Shown: piece after piece, positions 1 through 5,768 of the stretch | Layout: each line of letters begins with the position of its first letter | Position numbering within the stretch: the first letter of the stretch is position 1 | Source of the DNA: Pyrinomonadaceae bacterium | Lineage (GTDB): Bacteria > Acidobacteriota > Blastocatellia > Pyrinomonadales > Pyrinomonadaceae | Reading direction: 5' to 3' | Assembly (NCBI GenBank): GCA_026786155.1 | Contig: JAJAYR010000271.1 | Span: 1-6,010 of the forward strand | Length of the DNA: 6,010 nucleotides | Translations under genes and position numbers: made by a program | Notes under the pieces: model-generated | The model's database searches: none | What the model saw: the letters and a program-made list of their open reading frames with translations, nothing else | What the model was told of the DNA's origin: nothing

Positions 1-1
1 C

Positions 2-499
2 ATTGACGAAACCGAATTGCAAGGCGAAAAGCCCGCCGATTATGTGCAGAGATTGGCGAAAGCCAAGGCTGCAAAAGTCGCTGAAAATTATCAAAACGCC
101 TTGATTTTAGGCGCAGATACAATCGTCGTCATCGAAAATCAAATCGTCGGCAAACCGACGGATTTAAGCGATGCGCGGCGAATGTTAAAAATGCTTTCGG
201 GAAATTGGCACGAAGTTTTGACCGGCGTGGCGTTGGTCAAAATGTCAGAACTGTCTGCGGCAGCGGATGGTTTAACTCGAAAATCGGTTGTCGGAATCCA
301 AAAAACGCGCGTCAAATTCGCCGAACTTTCCGACGCGGAAATCGAATTTCTCGTCGAACGCGGCGAACCGCTCGACAAAGCGGGCGCGTATGCCGTCCAA
401 GCCCAAGCCGCGCTGTTCATCGAATGTATCGAAGGCGATTACTGGAATGTCGTCGGCTTGCCGGTCAACTTGGTTTATGAAATGACGAAAAAACTTTAA
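2..499 (+). CDS. maf: Maf family nucleoside triphosphate pyrophosphatase (dTTP/UTP type), 5' partial
   Basis: This is the C-terminal ~165 residues of a Maf/YhdE-family pyrophosphatase, a cytosolic house-cleaning enzyme that hydrolyses non-canonical or excess nucleoside triphosphates to monophosphate and pyrophosphate. The frame is open to the left edge and already reads IDETE before the in-frame TTG at 17. This matches the family's conserved DVDET segment, so the TTG is internal and roughly the first 30 residues lie outside the window. Visible motifs are LGADTIV (the catalytic-base Asp codon is at 116-118), GKP, the ML..LSG..HEVLTGVAL block, and the C-terminal DKAGAYAVQ followed by IEGDYWNVVGLP. 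KAGAYxxQ is the YhdE-like form (dTTP/UTP preferring in characterised members) rather than the YceF form. The usual Gly after that Gln is Ala here. The stop is TAA at 497-499, and the gene converges on the TlpA-like gene. Confidence 0.93.
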   Translation: MDETELQGEKPADYVQRLAKAKAAKVAENYQNALILGADTIVVIENQIVGKPTDLSDARRMLKMLSGNWHEVLTGVALVKMSELSAAADGLTRKSVVGIQKTRVKFAELSDAEIEFLVERGEPLDKAGAYAVQAQAALFIECIEGDYWNVVGLPVNLVYEMTKKL

Positions 500-529
500 A
501 AGAAAAACAGGATAAACAACTTATCCTGT
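498..529 (-). terminator. Candidate intrinsic terminator for the minus-strand transcript
   Basis: Read on the minus strand, ACAGGATAA (529-521) and TTATCCTGT (515-507) form a perfect 9-bp stem with a 5-nt loop (520-516). It is followed by a T-rich run, TTTTCTTTT (506-498). It lies 27 bp past the stop of the TlpA-like gene and reaches the Maf stop codon. The stem is AT-rich (3 of 9 GC), so termination may be inefficient. No T-run follows on the plus strand, so it does not obviously serve maf. The same bases belong to a repeat related to the one near 5769-5877. Confidence 0.5.
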
Positions 530-540
530 CTATCCTGTCT
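507..540. repeat. ACAGGATA-type hairpin repeat with tandem TATCCTGTC units
   Basis: The stretch contains the 9-bp inverted repeat ACAGGATAA/TTATCCTGT and two adjacent copies of the 9-mer TATCCTGTC (522-530 and 531-539). The same vocabulary (GACAGGGATAAA, GGATAAACAGGG, ATCCCTGTC) recurs in the large hairpin at 5769-5877. This points to a dispersed intergenic repeat family in the genome. The family membership is inferred from two copies only. Confidence 0.6.
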
Positions 541-555
541 GAATTAAAATTACAA

Positions 556-1059
556 TTACAAAAGTTTCTCAATCGCCTGTGAAATTGGGATTGAAATATC
601 GCTTTTCGGGTCGAGACCGCCGAACGCTTCGGTTGCCGGTTTGCCGTCTTTGCCTAAAATCACGAACGACGGAATCTGGTCAATCGCGTATTTTTTGAGC
701 GTCGCCGCGCCGTCCGAATCACGCAGAATGGGAACGGTTAATCTCGTGCGCGTGGCAAAAGCGTTGAGTTCGTCGTTGGTCGCAAAGTTCTTCGATTTTT
801 CCGAAGTCGAATCGGTGGCGATGAAATAAACGACGACCTCGCGCCCCTTAAATTTGTTGGCGATTTTGTTGGTAAATCCGGCTTGGTCTTTTGAAAGCGG
901 CAGCCAACTCGCGCCGATTGCCAGCACGACGACTTTGCCCGATTGATTGGCGACGTTGATTTTTTCGCCGTCGAGCGAAGTCAAAGTCTGCGCCGAAATA
1001 TTGAACGAAACGGCAAAAACTAACGCTGAAACCGCTAAGAACAATTTAATGTTTTTCAT
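556..1059 (-). CDS. Exported TlpA/thioredoxin-fold protein lacking the CxxC cysteines
   Basis: This 167-residue protein has a Sec-type signal peptide: a Lys-containing N-region, a hydrophobic core at about residues 6-19, and likely cleavage after SA at 23. A redoxin/TlpA-like thioredoxin domain follows at about 26-165. The expected WCxxC site appears as W52-L-P-L-S56, so both redox cysteines are replaced, and the whole protein contains no cysteine. The cis-proline motif IPSFVIL (P130), the ILRDxDG segment (111-117) and the D-G-K turn after the last strand are kept, so the fold looks intact. Thiol-disulfide exchange is therefore unlikely, and a binding or structural role outside the membrane is the more reasonable inference. 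It is the last gene of the minus-strand block, 82 bp after panC, with no terminator visible between them. No Shine-Dalgarno sequence precedes its ATG. Confidence 0.85.
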   Translation of the reverse strand: MKNIKLFLAVSALVFAVSFNISAQTLTSLDGEKINVANQSGKVVVLAIGASWLPLSKDQAGFTNKIANKFKGREVVVYFIATDSTSEKSKNFATNDELNAFATRTRLTVPILRDSDGAATLKKYAIDQIPSFVILGKDGKPATEAFGGLDPKSDISIPISQAIEKLL

Positions 1060-1141
1060 ATATTTGTTGAATTTCGGTAACTTTTGAAATCCGTAAATTT
1101 AGATGCAAGTTCACTGCCAAAATATGCTTTCGGCACAAATT

Positions 1142-1996
1142 TTACGGCTGGCGGTTGAGAATCGTATTGTCAATCAGACGCACGTTTCCGAACCGGACGG
1201 CGACCGCAATCAGCACGGCATTTTCGCCGATTTTTTCGACGGGTTCGAGCGTTTCGCCGTCCACGACGGCGACGTAATCGAGTTGGGCGAACGATTCCGA
1301 TTCGATTTTTTCGCGCACGATTTCGGCGAGTCGCACGGCGTTTCGTTCGCCTTCTTTGGCGGCAATTTTCGCACGGCGCAGGGCTTGATAAATGATTGAC
1401 GCTTTCGAGCGTTCTTCCGCGCTCAAATGCGTGTTGCGCGAAGACATTGCCAAGCCGGATTCTTCACGAATCGTACGCCCGACAACGATTTCCGTATCAA
1501 AACCCAAATCTCGCGTCAGCCGTTTGATGACGGCGACTTGCTGCGCGTCTTTCTGACCGAAAAAAGCGTAATCCGGGCGCATCGTATTAAACAAAATTGT
1601 AATAACCGTCGCCACGCCGCGAAAATGTCCGGGACGCGACGCGCCTTCCAAAGTTTCGGTTAAGTTTTCGACGTAGACGTAAGTCGAAAATCCTTCGCCG
1701 TAAATTTCCGAAGTTTCGGGCGCATAGATGTAATCAATTTGATATTCGCTCAACAGCGCGGCATCGGCGGTCAGATCGCGCGGATATTTTTCGAGGTCTT
1801 TCGGCTCGTTAAACTGCGCCGGATTGACGAAAATCGAAACAATCACGATGTCGCACATTTGACGCGCTTCTTCGACCAAAGAAAGATGTCCGGCGTGCAG
1901 TGCGCCCATCGTCGGAACGAATCCGATAGTTTTATTTTCGCGCCGCAATTTGCGCGTCAGCGAAGACATCCGGGCGCGGCGGTTGATGATTTCCAT
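1142..1996 (-). CDS. panC: Pantothenate synthetase (pantoate-beta-alanine ligase)
   Basis: PanC condenses pantoate with beta-alanine using ATP via a pantoyl-adenylate intermediate. This is the last step of pantothenate synthesis, in the cytosol, and feeds coenzyme A. The 284-residue length is normal. The nucleotidyltransferase-superfamily HIGH-like motif is in GFVPTMGALHAGHLSL (residues 25-40; H34 and H37). FVNPAQF (57-63), ASRPGHFRGV (120-129), GQKDAQQ (148-154) and the KMSKS-equivalent MSSRN (185-189) are all present, so the enzyme should be active. The ATG overlaps the hepT stop by one base (TAATG, minus strand). This suggests translation by re-initiation, and there is no Shine-Dalgarno sequence nearby. 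panB lies upstream in the same block but is separated from panC by the hepT/mntA pair. Confidence 0.97.
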   Translation of the reverse strand: MEIINRRARMSSLTRKLRRENKTIGFVPTMGALHAGHLSLVEEARQMCDIVIVSIFVNPAQFNEPKDLEKYPRDLTADAALLSEYQIDYIYAPETSEIYGEGFSTYVYVENLTETLEGASRPGHFRGVATVITILFNTMRPDYAFFGQKDAQQVAVIKRLTRDLGFDTEIVVGRTIREESGLAMSSRNTHLSAEERSKASIIYQALRRAKIAAKEGERNAVRLAEIVREKIESESFAQLDYVAVVDGETLEPVEKIGENAVLIAVAVRFGNVRLIDNTILNRQP

Positions 1997-2361
1997 TAAC
2001 TTTTGTGTCTCAACTCGAAATCGGGAAAATCGTCTTGTAAAATTTGTGCAATTTGTTCACGCAAAATCAGCAAATCATTTGTTACGGTCTCCCAAACGAT
2101 ATTCCACTTAACGGGAAAATAAGCGTGAACGGCGATATTGCGGAAACCGACGATTGGTTTCCACTCAATTTGAGAATAGTTTTTGCGAATTTCGTCGGAA
2201 ATTCTCGCCGCCGCTTCGCCGATGACGATGAGTTTCATCAGCACCGCATTTTGCAAAATTTCATCGCACAGGAATTTCGCTTCTTCAATTCCGTCGAGGA
2301 AGCGTCTGATGTCGTCAACGGATTTTACAATGTCCTGTAAGTAAAGTTCTTCACGCGGCAT
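1996..2361 (-). CDS. hepT: HepT-like toxin (DUF86 family ribonuclease), type VII toxin-antitoxin
   Basis: This 121-residue, mostly helical protein belongs to the HepT/DUF86 (HEPN) family. It carries the family motif RX4HXY as R74-NIAV-H79-A-Y81, which in characterised HepT proteins forms the RNase active site. Y81 is the position that the partner MntA modifies with AMP to silence the toxin. A second family hallmark, IVIGEAA, sits at 45-51. All key residues are intact, so the toxin should be functional. It overlaps the 3' end of the mntA-like gene by 11 nt (2351-2361) and its TAA stop overlaps the panC start by 1 nt, so mntA, hepT and panC look translationally linked. No Shine-Dalgarno sequence is evident. 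RNase activity and toxicity here are inferred from the family, not shown by the sequence. Confidence 0.92.
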   Translation of the reverse strand: MPREELYLQDIVKSVDDIRRFLDGIEEAKFLCDEILQNAVLMKLIVIGEAAARISDEIRKNYSQIEWKPIVGFRNIAVHAYFPVKWNIVWETVTNDLLILREQIAQILQDDFPDFELRHKS

Positions 2362-2653
2362 AAATTATTTCTGCTTCCGACAGAACGATTTTCTCAATAA
2401 ATGGTTTCAAACCGCTTTTGGGAACTAAATCAACTTTAGTTTGCACGATTGTTTCCAGCTCGTCCTGAATTTTTCCTAAAGCGATGAAACCGATTTTAGC
2501 TTCCGGCTCGAATTCGACCAAAAAATCGAAATCGCTTTTCGCCGAAAAATCGCCGCGCACCCGCGAACCGAATAAACTTAGTTCACGAATCTTGTAACGG
2601 CGGCAAATTTCCGCGATTTTCGCCTTCGATTTTTGTAATGTTTCGGGAATCAT
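2351..2653 (-). CDS. mntA: MntA-like minimal nucleotidyltransferase antitoxin
   Basis: This 100-residue minimal nucleotidyltransferase (MNT, NTP_transf_2-like) has the signature GSX10DXD as LFGSRVRG (27-34) ending in S40-D41-F-D43. A probable third acidic residue sits in KVDLV (D75). Family members of the HepT/MntA system transfer AMP to the HepT tyrosine and thereby neutralise it, and the full catalytic set is present here. The gene ends inside the hepT start region (11-nt overlap), the classic pairing for this system in the MNT-first order. It begins 47 bp after panB. A TATAAT flanked by an inverted repeat lies in that gap and could drive its own expression. No Shine-Dalgarno sequence precedes the ATG. 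Confidence 0.92.
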   Translation of the reverse strand: MIPETLQKSKAKIAEICRRYKIRELSLFGSRVRGDFSAKSDFDFLVEFEPEAKIGFIALGKIQDELETIVQTKVDLVPKSGLKPFIEKIVLSEAEIIYAA

Positions 2654-2667
2654 AATTAAACTTTGAA

Positions 2668-2696
2668 CCGCAATGAATTATAAACGAAAATTGCGG
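2668..2696 (-). promoter_or_regulatory. Candidate internal promoter/operator ahead of mntA-hepT-panC
   Basis: On the minus strand a perfect TATAAT (2682-2677) lies 23 bp before the mntA ATG. It sits between the arms of a 7-bp inverted repeat, CCGCAAT (2696-2690) and ATTGCGG (2674-2668), separated by 15 nt. The arm centres are 22 bp apart, about two helical turns, as expected for a dimeric repressor site over a -10 box. No good -35 hexamer is seen 16-18 bp upstream, which leaves the promoter call uncertain. The same arms could instead form an RNA hairpin. Confidence 0.45.
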
Positions 2697-2700
2697 AAAT

Positions 2701-3561
2701 TCAGCTTATTTCCAATTCTTTTTTCGTTTCTTCGGTCAATCCGTAAGATTCTTTCTCGTTCGGGTAAACACCGTTTTTGACATCGTTCGACCAGTTTTGA
2801 ATCGCTGCGGTCATCACGTCGCGGACGCTGGAGTATTGGCGGACGAAGCGCGGCTGTCTGCCGAAAGTCATTCCGACCAAATCGTGCAAAACCAGAACCT
2901 GAATATCGCATTCCGCGCCCGCGCCGATGCCGATGGTGGAGATTTCCAAATCTTTCGTGATAATTTCGGCGACTTCACGCGGCACGAGTTCGAGAACAAT
3001 CGCAAACGCACCCGCTTCTTCAAGCAATTTTGCATCTTCAATCAGCCGTTTCGCCGCTTCCGCCGTGCGACCTTGCACGCGATAACCGCCGAGTTTATAA
3101 ACCGATTGCGGCGTGAGTCCGATGTGCGCGATGACCGGAATTTCTTCGTCAACCAACCTTCTGACAAGTTTCACGCGGTTGCGTCCGCCTTCGAGTTTGA
3201 CGGCTTCCGCGCCGCCGTATTTCATCAGTCGGAGCGCGTTTCTGACGCTTTCGTCTTCCGAAACGTGATACGTTCCGTATGGCATATCGGCGATGACCAT
3301 CGCGCGTTCCGTGCCGCGTTTGACGGCGATTAAGGCGGTGATAATTTCATCGAGCGTAACGGGAATCGTGTTGCCGTAACCGTGAATGACGTTGCCGATG
3401 CTGTCGCCGACCAGAATCATATCAACGCCCGCTTCGTCCACGATTCGCGCCGTCGGGTAATCGTAAGCCGTCAGGCAGACTAATTTTTTGCCGCTTTCCT
3501 TCGCCGTCCGAATCGCGGGCAGATAAACCTTTTCGGGTTTGTCGGGTTGTAGATATGCCAT
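2701..3561 (-). CDS. panB: 3-methyl-2-oxobutanoate hydroxymethyltransferase
   Basis: PanB transfers a hydroxymethyl group from 5,10-methylenetetrahydrofolate to alpha-ketoisovalerate to make ketopantoate, the committed step of pantothenate synthesis. The 286-residue TIM-barrel protein has the family landmarks LTAYDYPTA (30-38), LVGDSIGNVIHGY (50-62), ADMPYGTY (91-98), AVKLEGG (120-126), HIGLTPQ (146-152) and VLELVP (189-194). Expected Mg2+ ligands are D53, D92 and E124, and E191 is the likely catalytic base. All are present. The gene follows folK on the minus strand, which is sensible because its cofactor is a folate. The start is set by the ATG at 3559-3561, directly beside one arm of a 33-bp inverted repeat. 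No Shine-Dalgarno sequence is seen. panC lies downstream, after the hepT/mntA pair. Confidence 0.97.
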   Translation of the reverse strand: MAYLQPDKPEKVYLPAIRTAKESGKKLVCLTAYDYPTARIVDEAGVDMILVGDSIGNVIHGYGNTIPVTLDEIITALIAVKRGTERAMVIADMPYGTYHVSEDESVRNALRLMKYGGAEAVKLEGGRNRVKLVRRLVDEEIPVIAHIGLTPQSVYKLGGYRVQGRTAEAAKRLIEDAKLLEEAGAFAIVLELVPREVAEIITKDLEISTIGIGAGAECDIQVLVLHDLVGMTFGRQPRFVRQYSSVRDVMTAAIQNWSNDVKNGVYPNEKESYGLTEETKKELEIS

Positions 3562-3565
3562 TTTT

Positions 3566-3598
3566 AGATTTCAAGTTCCAGATTTCAAATTCCAAATT
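3566..3598. repeat. Heptamer-repeat arm 1 (before panB), inverted relative to arm 2
   Basis: Degenerate tandem 7-nt units of the form CAAATTC/CAGATTT occupy this stretch. Its 33 bases are the reverse complement of 3662-3694 with only three mismatches. It ends 4 nt from the panB start codon and includes part of a candidate TATAAT for panB. Confidence 0.8.
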
Positions 3599-3625
3599 AT
3601 ACCGTTGAATTAAAGCGATTATCGC
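3596..3625 (-). promoter_or_regulatory. panB: Candidate panB promoter with palindrome
   Basis: On the minus strand a perfect TATAAT (3601-3596) follows an 11-bp palindrome, GCGATAATCGC (3625-3615), placed 13 bp upstream where a -35 region or activator site would sit. Predicted transcription would begin near 3589, giving a leader of about 28 nt. The -35 box does not resemble TTGACA, so the call rests mainly on the -10 match and the location. Confidence 0.4.
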
Positions 3626-3641
3626 AACTTAAAATGTAATG

Positions 3642-4211
3642 TCAAATAGACTTAATTCCTGAATTTGGAATTTGGAATCTGGAATTTGAAATTTGAATTT
3701 CCGTCGGATTCCAGCGTCTGACCGCCGAATCGTCTTTGACCTCCGTTAAAATCTGTTTGATTTCGCGGTGCAGAACCGGATGAACGAAATTCGGCGCGAG
3801 TTCGTTGAGCGGGACGAGAACGAAGCGGCGTTCGTGCATTCGCGGGTGCGGCACGGTCAGAAACTCGGTTTTGTAATTGATGTCGCCGAAAAGCAATAAA
3901 TCCAAATCAACCGTGCGCGGCTTTTTCAAATTTTTGTCGCGCCGTCCGAGCAAGTATTCGATGCGGAGCATTCGCGCCAGCATCTGCGACGGCGAAACGC
4001 TGGTTACATGAATTTCGGCGACCATATTTAAATACGGCGCGTGATTTTCCGCCGCGTCAACGCCGACCGGCGCGGTTTCATAAACGGCGGAAAGTTTGCA
4101 GACCGTAAAACTCGCCTCCATCAAACCGCGCACGGCGAGCAGCAGATTGCCCGCCCGGTCGCCGAGATTCGAGCCGAGACTGACGTAGGTTGTAATAAAC
4201 TCCGTTTCCAC
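3642..4211 (-). CDS. folK: 6-hydroxymethyl-7,8-dihydropterin pyrophosphokinase (HPPK)
   Basis: FolK transfers pyrophosphate from ATP to 6-hydroxymethyl-dihydropterin in cytosolic folate synthesis. Numbering from the GTG at 4211 (189 residues), the domain starts at once with TTYVSLGSNLGDR (7-19). It continues with YETAPVG (44-50) and YLN (60-62). The HPPK signature is KKPRTVDLDLLL (96-107), with metal ligands D102 and D104, and is followed by VPHPRMHERRFVLVPL (120-135). The frame stays open to a TTG at 4283, which would add 24 non-conserved residues, so I prefer the GTG. Neither start has a clear Shine-Dalgarno sequence; a GGAG inside codons 3-4 hints at initiation still nearer the domain. Residues 172-184 are encoded by a heptamer repeat and are not part of the conserved domain. 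Confidence 0.93.
   Translation of the reverse strand: METEFITTYVSLGSNLGDRAGNLLLAVRGLMEASFTVCKLSAVYETAPVGVDAAENHAPYLNMVAEIHVTSVSPSQMLARMLRIEYLLGRRDKNLKKPRTVDLDLLLFGDINYKTEFLTVPHPRMHERRFVLVPLNELAPNFVHPVLHREIKQILTEVKDDSAVRRWNPTEIQISNSRFQIPNSGIKSI
3661..3700. repeat. Heptamer-repeat arm 2 (inside the 3' end of folK)
   Basis: Five consecutive 7-nt units run GAATTTG, GAATTTG, GAATCTG, GAATTTG and AAATTTG, followed by AATTT. Bases 3662-3694 pair with 3566-3598 (30 of 33 matches). Because 7 is not a multiple of 3, the repeat reads through all three phases. It gives FolK a low-complexity Asn/Ser/Gln/Ile tail before the TGA at 3642-3644. Heptanucleotide short tandem repeats of this type (STRR) are known from filamentous cyanobacteria. 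Relation to those is not implied. Confidence 0.8.
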
Positions 4212-4255
4212 TTGTGCCGTTAAATTTTGGATTGAAATAAAATAGAACGTGATAA

Positions 4256-4285
4256 GTTTGCGAAAAAAATCGGCAAAGCGCAAAC
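4256..4285. promoter_or_regulatory. Inverted repeat in the folK leader
   Basis: GTTTGCG (4256-4262) and CGCAAAC (4279-4285) are perfect 7-bp arms with a 16-nt AT-rich spacer, centre-to-centre 23 bp. It lies 45-74 bp upstream of the preferred folK GTG and between the divergent folK and AlbA_2-domain genes. It could be an operator or an mRNA hairpin. If folK really starts at the TTG at 4283, the repeat would fall inside the coding region. Confidence 0.3.
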
Positions 4286-4452
4286 AAGACGGCAGAATTT
4301 TCCCGTTTCTTTTACTTTTTCAGACATAAATGTTTCAATTAAAAGAGTTGATAATTTGATTCCAGCAATGCGTTTCTCCACAAACAGAGCGCATTCGGGC
4401 GGCTGCAAAAAAAGCGTGAGTCGTCTTAACATAAATTCACACGCCGCAAATA

Positions 4453-5754
4453 ATGCCACGCAAAAAATTTCGGTTTAGCCCGCATTCTGAATCTTTCGCC
4501 GAGCGTTCTTTTCAGGAATATCTTCAAAATCAGCCGTCGCCGCAAACGACGCGCACCGAACTTCTGCGGCTGATTCGCGGCGGCGAAGACACTTATCTCG
4601 AACTCAAAGTCAAACTTTCCAATTCGGACAAAATCGCCAAAGGCATCGTCGCGCTCGCTAACACCGACGGCGGCACGATGATTTTCGGCATCACCGACCA
4701 ACTGCGAATCGAAGGCGTTCGCAACCCCGAAGAAGTCCAAGCCGAACTCGTCAGAATCTGCCGCGAAGAGATTTATCCGCCGCTTCTGCCGCTGATTGAC
4801 AGCATTTCTTTCGACAACGCGCGAATCGTCGTCGTTCTCGACGTCGAAGGCAAACGCCGCCCGTATCGGACGCGCGACGGCAGATTTTATATTCGCGTCG
4901 GCGCGGAAAAACGCGAAATCGCCCGCGCCGAATTGTCCGATTGGCTGAGCGAAATTCGTCCGCTCGGTTACGAAAACATCCCGCTGCAAAACGTCCCCGA
5001 AACTGACTTTGACGACGGGCTTTTATGGACGATCGCCGCCGCGTTCGGCGACGACATCGGCAGCACCGGAAATTATCAAACGGGCGAATTTCTGAAAAAG
5101 GATTTGCTGCTGGCAATCGGCAATATGGATGAATTTATGCCGACGGTCGCGGGCGTTTTATTGTTCGGCAAAAACGAAAAAGTCGCCGAACTACTTTCGC
5201 ATTCAAAGATTACGGCGGCGCGTTACGCGGGCGAAAACGGCAACGCGCAACTGGTCGAAACGCTGGAGCTAAAAGGTAATATGCTGTTTTTATATGAATC
5301 CGTAATGCGTTTTATCGAGCGTTACTGCGATTTGGCGAAAGACAAACCGCGCCGTCGAGCCGTCGTCTCGCCGGAAGAAAACTCAATCGTCAAAGCGCGT
5401 GGGAATTATCATTTGTTTTCGATTCGGGAAGCCGTCGCCAACGCGCTGGTTCACCGCGATTTGGCGATTCGGGACATTCCGACGCGAATTTTGATTTATG
5501 ACAACGCCATCGAAATCGTCAACCCGCGCCGCACGAACGGTTTCGCGCCGCCCGCCGCCCGCGCCATTCGCTACGGCATCACGCAGCGTTTGAATCCGCA
5601 AATTGCCGCGATTTTTTCCAAAAGAGAATACGGAACGAATATCCCGAAAGGCGGTTTGCCGATGATTCTCCGCTCGTCAAAACATTTCTCTGGCAAGCGC
5701 GTGGAAATTTATACTTCCAACGACGAATTTAAATTGAAGATCTACGGTGCGTAG
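4453..5754 (+). CDS. AlbA_2 (Schlafen-like) domain and GHKL ATPase-like protein
   Basis: This 433-residue protein is of the class often annotated 'ATP-binding protein' or 'RecG-like transcriptional regulator' (COG2865-type). It is not the RecG helicase: no helicase motifs are present. Residues 1-40 are a polar, non-conserved lead. An AlbA_2/Schlafen-like domain spans about 42-168, with GGED (43-46), LELK (49-52), and the glycine-rich NTDGGTMIFGITD (70-82). A HATPase_c_4-like region spans about 225-430. It has N-box-like REAVANALVHRD (325-336; E326, N330), YDNAIEIVNP (349-358), and YGTNIPKGGLPMI (393-405). Relatives usually read NPGG at 357-360; here it is NPRR. No C-terminal winged helix is visible. 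It is transcribed away from folK and has no Shine-Dalgarno sequence. Substrate and biological role are unknown; relatives occur both as free-standing genes and near defence loci. Confidence 0.85.
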   Translation: MPRKKFRFSPHSESFAERSFQEYLQNQPSPQTTRTELLRLIRGGEDTYLELKVKLSNSDKIAKGIVALANTDGGTMIFGITDQLRIEGVRNPEEVQAELVRICREEIYPPLLPLIDSISFDNARIVVVLDVEGKRRPYRTRDGRFYIRVGAEKREIARAELSDWLSEIRPLGYENIPLQNVPETDFDDGLLWTIAAAFGDDIGSTGNYQTGEFLKKDLLLAIGNMDEFMPTVAGVLLFGKNEKVAELLSHSKITAARYAGENGNAQLVETLELKGNMLFLYESVMRFIERYCDLAKDKPRRRAVVSPEENSIVKARGNYHLFSIREAVANALVHRDLAIRDIPTRILIYDNAIEIVNPRRTNGFAPPAARAIRYGITQRLNPQIAAIFSKREYGTNIPKGGLPMILRSSKHFSGKRVEIYTSNDEFKLKIYGA

Positions 5755-5768
5755 AAACTCAAAAAAAG

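Noticed and set aside
17..19. TTG as the start of the Maf gene
   Set aside because: The frame continues upstream with IDETE, which matches the conserved family segment, so the gene is truncated by the window edge rather than starting here.
1060..1141. Terminator or promoter between panC and the TlpA-like gene
   Set aside because: Only weak short complementarity (TGCC/GGCA) and no T-run or clear -10/-35 pair were seen.
2797..3333. 178-codon open frame on the plus strand opposite panB
   Set aside because: It is fully antisense to a complete PanB with all motifs intact. Its composition (rich in Phe, Arg, Asp and His) is that of a reverse-strand shadow of a GC-biased gene.
4286..4452. Promoter for the AlbA_2 gene
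   Set aside because: TTGATA and CATAAA-like words occur, but not in a -35/-10 pair with acceptable spacing. Nothing else recognisable is in this stretch.
4220..4459. 79-codon minus-strand frame filling the gap upstream of folK
   Set aside because: There is no recognisable domain or ribosome site, it overlaps the folK leader in another frame, and it looks like chance.
4426..4989. 187-codon open frame on the minus strand opposite the AlbA_2 gene
   Set aside because: It is antisense to the conserved AlbA_2 domain, has no recognisable motif and has a biased shadow composition.
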